The translations under genes and the position numbers were made by a program. DNA of 64,000 bases, taken from the NCBI GenBank assembly GCA_025769875.1, contig JAGFNK010000167.1, positions 39,480 to 103,479 on the forward strand. The letters are read 5' to 3'. Positions within the stretch are counted from its first letter, which is position 1. Each line of letters opens with the position of its first letter. Source of the stretch: Russula earlei (lineage: Eukaryota; Basidiomycota; Agaricomycetes; Russulales; Russulaceae). Below are positions 56,101 to 64,000 of this stretch, in pieces. The notes under the pieces were generated by a model, which saw only the letters and a program-made list of their open reading frames with translations, made no database searches and was not told where the DNA came from.

Positions 56101-57242
56101 TCATCTCGTTTCCTATCGCTGATTCTGATTTCTTTTTTCTGATAATTAACAAAAGTGGACATGACAGCACCGGAGTTACTGACCGAGTTGTCAATCAACT
56201 TCTGACATTGATGGACGGCGCCGAGGGTCTCGATGGGGTCTACGTACTTGCTGCTACGAGGTTAGGGTGTTTCCATATCTTGGTCACTTGACACACTCAC
56301 GACTCCGTCATCTTCCAGTCGCCCCGACTTGATCGATTCTGCTCTTCTTCGACCAGGGCGGCTTGACAAGTCATTGCTATGTAATATGCCCACGAAAGAA
56401 GAGCGCAAAGAGGTGGGTCATTACACCTCTTACGCGCCCTTTCTGAATCCCCGTGTCGTTGGCTTTCTTTCTTTTTTGGCATTGATCCAGATTCTACAAG
56501 CACATGGACGAAAGATTCCTATATCGACAGACATCGACTTTGATCATCTTGCAGACGCCACGGAAGGGTTCTCGGGCGCCGATCTCCAGGCGTTATTATA
56601 CAACGCACACCTCGAGGTCGTACACGCGAGCGTGGGCGAAGTCTCGGCTTCGGCAGCGTCAAGTAACAGCAGTGGCGGAAGAGGCAAAGACCACGATGAT
56701 GATATGCCAATCGAGTACATGTCATTTGGAGGGCCTCCTCAGAATACGGTCAAGTCGCGCGCGGAGCAGATGGCCGCGCAACGTCGAGTAAGGCGACAAC
56801 TCTTCCCCTTTCCCTTTTAACACCCCGTCCAAATTCGCTTCTCGTGGGATTTTAGTTGCGCCGGATTGTGGCTTCGTCACTGCGCCATGGCTCGCGAGCA
56901 CTTGCGGACAACGCAGTTCAGGACCGTCCAAAGGTAATCAAGATAGTCATTATCAGCCCCTGCACAATTCCAGAGCCCTGATTTTCCCTCACCCTAAACG
57001 GCAGCACGAGATCCGCGACGAGCATCTTCGGCGCGTGCTGAAGAAGACGAGACCGTCCGTTTCGCCTGATGAGATCGCGCGATTGACGAGAATGCACGTT
57101 CCCCTGTTGATCCCCAGACGCCACTGACCCTCTGATGTCACTTTATCTCTCTAGTTATACCGCATTCTTTTCAGATCGTAGTGGCGAGCTGCCCGTCCCC
57201 CCTGAAGGAGGTGGCGTTGGTCAACGTGTTTCCCTCATGTAA
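53124..57242 (+). CDS. PEX1: PEX1, peroxisomal AAA+ ATPase
   Basis: Nineteen exons: 53124-53219, 53282-53491, 53539-53622, 53674-53788, 53839-54412, 54470-54538, 54590-54690, 54758-54856, 54907-55058, 55114-55512, 55565-55673, 55723-55819, 55871-56089, 56156-56260, 56319-56412, 56491-56787, 56856-56933, 57005-57093, 57155-57242; 3075 nt, 1024 aa. The N-terminal double-psi/beta-clam part is typical ([58 protein letters not shown]). The D1 ATPase has Walker A GRAGAGKT (Lys430). D2 has GYPGCGKT (Lys713), VLFFDEFDS (Walker B), [26 protein letters not shown] and [13 protein letters not shown]1 with PEX6 extracts ubiquitinated PEX5 from the peroxisome membrane. Intron 1 is GC-AG (donor GCAAGT), the only way to keep ERNI joined to RPQHV; the intron before the last exon may also start with GC. 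Confidence 0.93.
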
Positions 57243-58072
57243 GATAGAGATTATAGATCACGTATTGAATCAGCCGCGGGATGCAAGGTAACCAACAAGA
57301 TGCGTGTGATGATGCCCGCGCAAAAATATCAAAAGTTATGAGCTGTCTGGATGCATGCCCGCTGGACGGTCCACCGCGCTCCTCTCAATCCCGCACATCA
57401 CGATGCCCGGCAGCTGATTACTGTAGCCTTTGCAACCTCTTCATCGCACTGGGAAGCTTGACTTCGTCATTACCTGTGGACTCTCTGAGTCCCGAGTCAC
57501 CTCGGGTAGCGTCTGCACCTCGTTCAAGCTCCTGCGCGACCCTGATGAGCTTGTCTTTTTGTGGCAAATCGTCACGAGATGATGAATGAACATAATGGCC
57601 TCGGTTCGGCGATAGTGTGGGGCCACTGACGCCGGTGAGCCCGGCGAGTAGATTATTGACTCTGTCTGCACCTCTAGGGAGATGCATGCAAGGTAACCCA
57701 CCTATCATAGATCAAAGGGGTAGTGAAGTCGGAAGATGTACTCTGTGTTTGTTCCACGCGTCTTCTGATCCCTCAGAGCTGTCACCCTCACGTCCAATGA
57801 TGCTGTGAGCCTGTGACAACGCTGATAGATAGCCTCACGGCGCTCTCCTCGAGCCACGGTCACCCGTGCTGGAAACTACTTCAAGCGTTCAAAAGGGGGA
57901 CAAAGTCTCCATCAGACGGTTGGTTGGGTCAAAGCGGCAACAAAGACATTCGCGCGATTCCCTGGAAGACACAAGCACTAGCATGCATGGGTGAAGGACG
58001 GAACGAGGATCAGTACTGGATGTTCGAGGTGAGATCGACAAGTTTGTCTTGCTAGGGCAAAAGATGCGTGGT
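57243..58072. other. intergenic, no gene seen
   Basis: Short frames only on both strands, none with recognisable features. Confidence 0.4.
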
Positions 58073-58350
58073 GTGCGGTCTGACCTCGCTCTGATAGATG
58101 GGCAGACAGACTTGGAGCTTTCTGATTTGCCTCACATTCTCGGGGTAAGCCAGGTCGGGGGGGCTTGAGCATCGCCACAACCTCGTTCTCTAACGAGAAC
58201 TCGAAATTCCACCTTATCTCGTCAGCGCGAGAGGTGTTCCTAGGTGGCGATTGTCAAGCCCCCTCAACCTGGGTTACCCCGAGAATGTGAGGTAAATCAG
58301 AAAGACCCAAGTTCGTCTGCCCATCTATCAGAGCGAGGTCAGACCGCATA
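58073..58350. repeat. inverted repeat, two arms of about 110 bp
   Basis: The left arm (about 58073-58181: GTGCGGTCTGACCTCGCTCT..., CCTCACATTCTCGGGGTAA...) is the imperfect reverse complement of the right arm (about 58238-58350: ...TTACCCCGAGAATGTGAGG, ...AGAGCGAGGTCAGACCGCA). A 55-60 bp spacer separates them. No coding potential. A foldback MITE is the simplest reading. Confidence 0.85.
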
Positions 58351-58712
58351 CAACACGACGCGGTGATACGATGGGCTCACGCCGGGCGTCCCTTTGATCA
58401 ATGTTACTGATTGTGAGTTGATCACATCATTTCTGTAAGGCACTACCAGTTTTGCGTATAAGAGGGTGGTTTGGCGGTTGATCCCGGTTTCAGCTCTTAA
58501 TTCACATCTCTCAAAAAGTAGTCTAAGGGCACTGGTTGGTGAGCCTTCCCCTGGGCCCTTCACTCGTCATGATACTCAGAAGGGACCTAGCCACGTCCAA
58601 TTGCTATCGCTATCAACGACCCTTTCTCATATGTGCATTCTGCTTTCTCTTTCGTGTCCTTTACGAATGGCTCATATCCCTTTTTTTTTCGGAACCTTTT
58701 AGAACAAAAACA

Positions 58713-58877
58713 ATGCGTTCCTCCTTTGTTCTCCTCGCTTTGATCACCTCGTCCGCGCTTGCAGCGCCGGTGGTGCCACGCCGCAAGGCTGTTCATCGCT
58801 CATCCCCAGGTTTTATGCATAATCTTAGTACTGTGGCTAGAGTCGCAAGCATCGGTTATCAAACCGGTAGCCTGTAA
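58713..58877 (+). CDS. small secreted protein/peptide precursor, 54 aa
   Basis: ATG at 58713 opens a 54-residue protein with a textbook signal peptide (MRSSFVLLALITSSALAAP), a likely cleavage after ALA-A, then VVPRR, a dibasic Kex2-type site. The remaining ~30 residues (ending GYQTGSL) have no cysteines and no CAAX end, so this is neither a typical hydrophobin/effector nor a basidiomycete pheromone. A TATA-like GTATAAG lies near 58456, and a CT-rich stretch precedes the start (ACAAAAACAATG is a good fungal start context). It could also be the first exon of a longer secreted protein: CTGTAAGTGACTG at the end resembles a 5' splice site. No homologue is recognised. Confidence 0.45.
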   Translation: MRSSFVLLALITSSALAAPVVPRRKAVHRSSPGFMHNLSTVARVASIGYQTGSL

Positions 58878-59231
58878 GTGACTGAAATCGCACTCTGGAT
58901 GTGGAACCTTTTTTACACCCTACGCAGTTACAATCACCTGCACGGCCCGTCGAGAGGGGAGAAGAGAGAGCTTACTTACACGGAGTAGCTGACTCTGAAG
59001 TAACTCTGTCGTGCCTAGGGGTCGCGGAGAACAGGATGAGATGAGAGAGATGAAGCCAGAACTTTTAAACATGCAGCACAGGACGGGGAACAGATGGCGC
59101 TGGTCGCTTTGTTGACCATCACTAAAGACTTTGCAGTTCTGACGCGTTCGTGTACCATGGCCCGGTGCTAGGACACAGCTTCATATGTCAGAAATGGCAT
59201 TATAATGATATAGTGTATTCTCCAGCTTTGT

Positions 59232-59464
59232 TGTCATTATGATTATGATAATAATCAAGGCTTGTGTTCTCATAATAAGAATTATATTTGCACTTGTAAA
59301 GGTCTTATCATAGCATTCATAACTGTGTTATGCATGTTACATAATTAGATCCACCTAACTATTATCAAGTTATCAGTGTCACATAATCTCAATTGTTATT
59401 AACTGTTATCATGCCCATTATAACAGTGTTATCAGCATCACAAGTTATAATGGAGGGCAGGACA
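59232..59464 (-). repeat. possible LTR of the gypsy remnant
   Basis: A very AT-rich block begins TGTCATTATG and ends GGGCAGGACA, i.e. TGTC...GACA, next to the gag remnant. The size (233 bp) fits a short LTR, but no second copy or target duplication is visible in the window. Confidence 0.35.
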
Positions 59465-59810
59465 ATATTTTTTATTTTGTGCATACTATTGCACTTAGTG
59501 GAAGAGGTTATTGAATTCTCTTGCTGCTTTGACAAGGGCTGCAAGTGTGGTTGGTGTTGGTGTTATTCCTAGTATCTTTTGGTGCAAGGCTGGGTTAATA
59601 TTTCATCTGAACATGTACATCTTGGTTTTTTCATTGGTGGTGGCTTGTGAAGCATGGTGTGACCATTTCTGGTACCACTCATTAAATGGCAGTTTTCCCT
59701 GGTAGTAAGTATGCATGGTGTTAGCAGAGGCCAACTTCTGCTTCTGCAGGGATAAAGTGATTGGTGAAAGCCTTCTTGAAGTTGTCCCATGATCCATAGT
59801 TTGCTGTTTG
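59465..59810 (-). pseudogene. Ty3/gypsy gag fragment
   Basis: Read on the minus strand across two frame changes, the segment shows a retrotransposon gag pattern: ANYGSWDNFKKAFTNHFIPAEAEVGL, YYQGKLPFNEWYQKW and a C-terminal ALVKAAREFNN. It is cut at 59811 by the copia LTR. The upstream half of gag would lie beyond the copia element, outside the window. Confidence 0.65.
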
Positions 59811-60197
59811 TGTTGCGCAGCATAGAGTGCAGCTAACAGGCCAAGCAACCCACCTTAGAGGTTGTGCTAAGTGCTCAAGTGATATTGGGGGTGTAGAGTG
59901 ATGTGTATACTCATCTACATGTATGGTATTTATACCTCTATGACCCAGGGCTGTTCCTAAGTCCAAAAGAGGTGACTACAGGTGTCCACTATATTGCACA
60001 CTCAGTGACATGTGATGTGGAAATGTTCTAGATGCAGTGTAAGGCTACATCTTGTGATAGATAGCATAGTATGTGTAACCCTATTGCCATATCCACATAT
60101 TCTAAAGTTCTGTCTAACATGTAACATCTCTGAGCAGATCTTAAACCTTGTATGAAGGTCTTTGCCTTCTTTGATCCATTTGGGTTCCAGTTCAACA
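59811..60197 (-). repeat. 3' LTR of copia family II
   Basis: 387 bp, same family as the solo LTR at 25885-26269. Many CG sites of the solo copy are TG or CA here. Confidence 0.88.
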
Positions 60198-60246
60198 CTC
60201 CCCCTTGCTAAGTGCATTGGTAGATGCCGTGAGCACTTTCCCACAT

Positions 60247-61080
60247 TCAGGGGTAGAATGTTAGTCCTAGCTGCTCCCTGAATTTGAGGAACTTGACGTG
60301 ACCAAGGTTCTTGGTGAACATGTTGGCTGGGTTGTTAGCCCCTTCAATAAAGAATAACTCCACCTGTTTATTTTGTATGACTTCATGAATGAAGTGATAG
60401 CACAAATCAATGTGTTTGATGCACTTTTCTTGTACAGGGTTGGAGGCTAAGAATATTGAGCCTTGGTTATCACCAAACAATGGGATTGGAGCAAGATTGA
60501 TGCCAAGTTCTGTTAGCAAGGATTTGATCCAGACTAACTGTCTGCTCATGTCAGAGAGTGACATGTACTCAGCTTCAGTGGAGGAGAGTGCGACTGTTTT
60601 CTGCACTCATGAGTTCCACAAAAATATTGCTCCAGCCAGGTTCACCATATAGCCTGTAGCGGACTTCCAATTAGTTGGATCAGAGGCCCAGTCAGAGTCT
60701 GCATATGCCATTAATCTGCCATTAGATGGTCCATCATAGACCAAGGCATAATTGGTGGTTCCCAAGAGGTATCAGCAAATATAGAATGCATGATTCAGAT
60801 GATCCTCTGAGGGATTGGCAGCATGTTGTGACAACTTAGTGACTGCAAAGGCTATGTCTGGACACATTCCAAGCATTATGTATAGGAGGGATCCTATAAC
60901 TTGCTGGAATTTTGACTGCAAGGCTGGGTCAGCAGTGGAAGTGTTGGGAGAGGGGTGATAGCCCTCTGGTAGTGGAGTAGGAGCAGAATTTGTGTTAAGC
61001 AAGTTGAAATGCTGCAGCACTTTCTTTAGATATTCAGTCTGATCCAGATGTATCTGGCTGGACTTGCATTGAATGCACAT
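60247..61080 (-). pseudogene. copia family II: RNase H and end of reverse transcriptase
   Basis: Frame 60606-60247 carries copia RNase H: LSSTEAEYMSLSDMSRQ with the catalytic Glu/Asp, then HIDLCYHFIHE, and ends EQLGLTFYP. Frame 61080-60772 has the preceding segment (YLKKVLQHFNL, GSLLYIMLGMCPDIAFAV). The two are separated by stops near 60640-60770, where the expected DSDWASD-type motif is still visible. Confidence 0.8.
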
Positions 61081-61147
61081 GTGTAGAAATTCTTGGCCAT
61101 CGCCAAGATCTCAACATTCCCAGAGCTTCATGAAGCGCTCCTTGGTT

Positions 61148-61759
61148 TTATTGATTTGTTTTTTTGTCTGCTCTGAAGAAGAGCACATCATCAACATAGA
61201 TGATGGCTATAATGCTCTTGTCTTTACTAACAAAGAGCCCAGAGTCAGACATAAGGCAAATAAGGCCAAGCAAGGCCATGGACTTGTCAAGGGCTTTCCA
61301 CCATGCAAGTGCCACTTGCTTGAGTCCATATATTGCGCATTTTAGGCACATGACTTTGCGCTCTTGGCCTTTTATTATGAAGCCTTCAGGCTGCTCCATA
61401 TAGAGCTCTTCATTGAGCTTGCCATAGAGAAAGGCAGTCTTGACATCTAGTCTGCTAATGTGCCAGTTTTTGAGCACTGTGAGCACAATCATTAGGTGGA
61501 CTGTCTCAAACTGTACCACAGGTGAGAATATTTTGTCATAGTCAATGCCTTCTACTTGGGAGAAGCCTTTGGCAACTAGTCTGGCTTTTTTACAACCATC
61601 AGACTTAAGGTCAAATACCCATCTGTTTTTAATTATTTTGCGATCCTTGGGAGAATTGACTAATTCAAAGACTTTGTGTCTGCGGAGGGATTCCAACTCC
61701 TTGCGACAAGCGTCTTTCCACTCCTTTTGGAGTTTCACTTGGCATTTGTGAATCTTCAC
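61148..61759 (-). pseudogene. copia family II: reverse transcriptase core
   Basis: Open over 203 codons: KEWKDACRKELESL, NRWVFDLK, LVAKGFSQVEGIDYDKIFSP, RLDVKTAFLYG, YMEQPEGF, YGLKQ and the active site IIYVDDVLFF. A frame change right after the YVDD box separates it from the downstream part. Confidence 0.85.
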
Positions 61760-62568
61760 AGTATCAGGTTGCTTCCAAACTTAGTGGAACTGCTTGGGCA
61801 AACAGATAGTTCAGAAATTTGACTCCCCTTCCCTTGCTAGATGTAGAATGTCTTCTACCTCATCCTCAGAGGCTTGCAGTGGTTGATTGTCAAGGATGAC
61901 AGGAGGGTAAGGGCCTGGTGTGGCTGATCCTGATTGTACTACTCCTTGCCAGAGCTACCAGGTTGGTTTTCTGTCATTGTTCTCCATGTGCATGTGGTGC
62001 CAAACATCCTTTATCCACTTCTGTGGGGTGTCTGCATTCCACCATAAAATTGCCAGGATGGGTAGGTACTTTCCTCAACCGCTGAGGAACTTCGAAGAAG
62101 GTACAGCTCTTCAATGGGAGGAGGGGATGGTGTAGGAGGGACAGGTGTTTGCTCATGATCCTCTTCCTTTGGCGCCTGTTAGGCTGATCATTGTCCTCAC
62201 TTTTGAGCATAGGGAATGGGTCATCAAACACCAGGAGGTGTCTTCAACAGGTTGTTGTGGTAGTTCCTCAAGTGGTTCATTAATCCACATGGTACCTTTT
62301 AGTGCATGCTTTGTTGCATTTGGAGTACAGGGTCTCATTGTAGAGGGTGGTAGCATTAGTGTACAGCATATTATTCAGGAGCCTCATAAAGAGTGAGGCT
62401 TTGATCCCCTCAGTGTGACCAAGGTAGATCATTAGCTTGCTTTTAGGCAAAAGCTTGTTGACTCAATGCTTTTCTGGATGTGTACATATGCACTGCAACC
62501 AAATACTCTGAGGTGTGAAATATCAGGGACCTTGTTTTGACTTCATAGGGTGTATGCCATTGAAGGTG

Positions 62569-63480
62569 TCAGGCAGGCATCCTATTGTAACAGTGTGTCC
62601 CATGATTCACTGCAAATTCCCACCAGGAGGGAGGTAGGCAAGCTTCAAGGCACATTGCCTGAGCTTTGTCCATTACAGTGCACATAAAGTGCTCTGCATG
62701 TCCATTCTGTTGTGGAGTGTAAGGGGCACTTTGCAGGATTTTAATTCCTTCATCCTTTAGAATGTTGTCAAAGGCCTCGGATTTGTACTCTCCGCCAGCA
62801 TTGGACATCCACTCTTTGATTCCTGCTTTATATTGGTTCTTGACCATAGCAAGGAATTGCTTGATGGCCATCATGGTTGACTTTTTATTTTTTAAGAGTG
62901 TGATCCATGCATAGGAGGAATAATGTCAATGAAGCTGATGAAGTATTTGTACTTATGATATGACTTCACAGGGAAACTCTTAAGGTCCGAGTGGATATGC
63001 TTGAACAGTGCTGAAGCACAAGTTTCAGAAGGGGGGTGTGCAGACACAGGCATCTTGCCTTGTGCACAGCCAGGACATACTGCCTGTTCCTGAGAGATTT
63101 TCAGGTCTTCAGGGAGACCCTTGGTATGTGTCTTGCACATGTTATGACATCCTTAGATGGGTGGCCAAGGTGTCAGTGAATGACATCATAATCTACTGTG
63201 TAGATAAGAGAATGCACTTGTGTGCTTTCAATTGAGGCATCTAACCAATACGTGGTTTGACCTGGGAATAAGGGGTAAGAGGACAGGATTATACATCCAT
63301 CCTCTTGTAGGGAAATATGTCTATTGTTCCCTAATGCATGCATCCCTTGTTGTGAAAACTCCCCCATAGATAATATCCAAGTGTTAATTTTCAGAATATA
63401 AAGGACAGGAGAAATGTGCATGACAACCGTTTTAGAGTTGACAGTGTGCCAAAGCAACACAGTGCCTTTGCCTTCCACTT
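62569..63480 (-). pseudogene. copia family II: integrase with GAG-pre-integrase zinc region
   Basis: 63140-62892 carries the zinc-binding pre-integrase region (CPGCAQGK) and the start of the catalytic core (HSDLKSFPVKS). 62874-62569 continues it with GGEYKSEAFD, YTPQQNGHAE and WWEFAV. The two are broken by a frame change near 62880. 63478-63173 holds the part upstream of the zinc region, with a stop before HLGHPSKDV. Confidence 0.8.
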
Positions 63481-63499
63481 ATATAGGTAATCAGCAGTT

Positions 63500-63620
63500 T
63501 TTACAGGGGATCTTTCGTGCAGCAAGCCGGCATATACTCAATGAAATCATTGATTTCAAAGGTGAAGTGCACTGATGCACCAGAGTCTAGGAGCCATAAG
63601 GATCCCATCTTACTCAAGCT
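63500..63620 (-). pseudogene. copia family II: aspartic protease motif
   Basis: On the minus strand the sequence near 63610-63570 reads WLLDSGASVHFT, the active-site motif of copia proteases. The gag portion lies towards and beyond the right edge of the window and is not clearly readable in 63620-64000. Confidence 0.7.
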
Positions 63621-64000
63621 GTGCTTCTTCCCTTTGCATCTTGAACAATTTGTGTTACATTCACTTGAAGGGAAGTAGTCACTTCACTAATTTGTACATT
63701 ATATGATACAAGCGAACACTTATTAGACATATCTAGCCCACTTTGGGGCTGGGGAGATGCTAAAGGTTCCTTAGCAAGTGAAATGAGAGAGGGAGGCACA
63801 TGCACACTTCATTATCTTCAAGGTTGCTGCCCCAATCAAGCAGTTCATCCAACAGAGTTGGAGCTCGCTCAGGGTGGCAGCACCTTCTGGGATACTGTTG
63901 TATATGTCAAATAATCTGATGTGTTTGTTTGCACAAAGTCACCATTGTCCTGGTCCATAGGCTCAGGGACAGGCAATGGTAATTTGACTGCACTTGACAA

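Larger units (their letters stand above)
59811..64000 (-). mobile_element. Ty1/copia retrotransposon, family II, 5' part outside the window
   Basis: On the minus strand the order protease, integrase, reverse transcriptase, RNase H, purine tract, LTR is that of Ty1/copia. The 3' LTR is 60197-59811, preceded by the purine tract AAGGGGGAG. The same LTR occurs alone at 25885-26269. The element is inserted into a gypsy gag remnant. Coding frames are interrupted at several points, and the whole element is poor in CG dinucleotides. Confidence 0.88.

Noticed and set aside
57281..57708. Opposing ~100-codon frames after PEX1
   Set aside because: No start context, domain, splice site or repeat relation; treated as intergenic.

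Overview
The window is nuclear DNA of a filamentous basidiomycete, most likely an Agaricomycete. Support: introns of about 45-65 bp with GT...AG borders and near branch-point CTRAY motifs; basidiomycete-type F-box/LRR proteins; PEX1, a Drs2-type flippase, Ypd1, RCC1, ALDH3 and GT61 genes in a compact housekeeping block; Ty1/copia, MULE and MITE-like repeats; and tandem copies of a fungal fruit-body-lectin domain. No genus can be named from sequence alone. Splice models were built by hand and checked by reading-frame arithmetic; no database search was run, so family names rest on motif recognition, and coordinates may be off by one or two bases.

Layout. 1-4.8 kb: 3' end of a PB1-domain gene (NoxR-like), a repeat-bearing intergenic stretch, and an F-box/LRR gene with an apparent one-base frameshift. 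4.8-29.1 kb: an accessory region built from four paralogues of one unusual gene. Each encodes a short N-terminal domain, a SERAC1/SesB-like alpha/beta hydrolase and two tandem fruit-body-lectin-like domains. Copy 1 (+) has a frameshift, copy 2 (-) is a clear pseudogene, copies 3 and 4 (-) read as intact eight-exon genes of 760 and 735 aa. The copies share flanks, which were then invaded by a complete-ended Ty1/copia element (14151-18770, 5-bp TSD), a MULE (22385-25195), a 397-bp near-perfect palindrome, a solo copia LTR (25885-26269, 5-bp TSD) and a GGTTTCC-rich MITE-like repeat (two copies). 29-32 kb: intergenic sequence with a decayed F-box gene.

32.1-57.3 kb: gene-dense block. In order: Ams2/SPT21-like gene (-), Ypd1-like histidine phosphotransfer gene (-), RCC1/Pim1-like Ran GEF (-), ALDH3-type aldehyde dehydrogenase (+), Drs2-type P4-ATPase (20 exons, -), a divergently arranged GT61 glycosyltransferase (+), two unrecognised low-complexity genes (-), and PEX1 (19 exons, +). 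57.3-64 kb: intergenic sequence with a 280-bp inverted repeat and a tiny secreted-protein gene, then nested transposons: a gypsy gag remnant interrupted by a CpG-depleted Ty1/copia element that runs off the right edge.

How the parts relate: the right block holds independent housekeeping functions (histone/cell-cycle transcription, osmostress phosphorelay, Ran gradient, lipid asymmetry, aldehyde oxidation, peroxisome import). The left block looks like a birth-and-death cluster of a hydrolase-lectin fusion. By analogy with fungal NLR proteins that carry SesB-type hydrolase effectors, it could link glycan recognition to a lipase-like effector; that role is inference.
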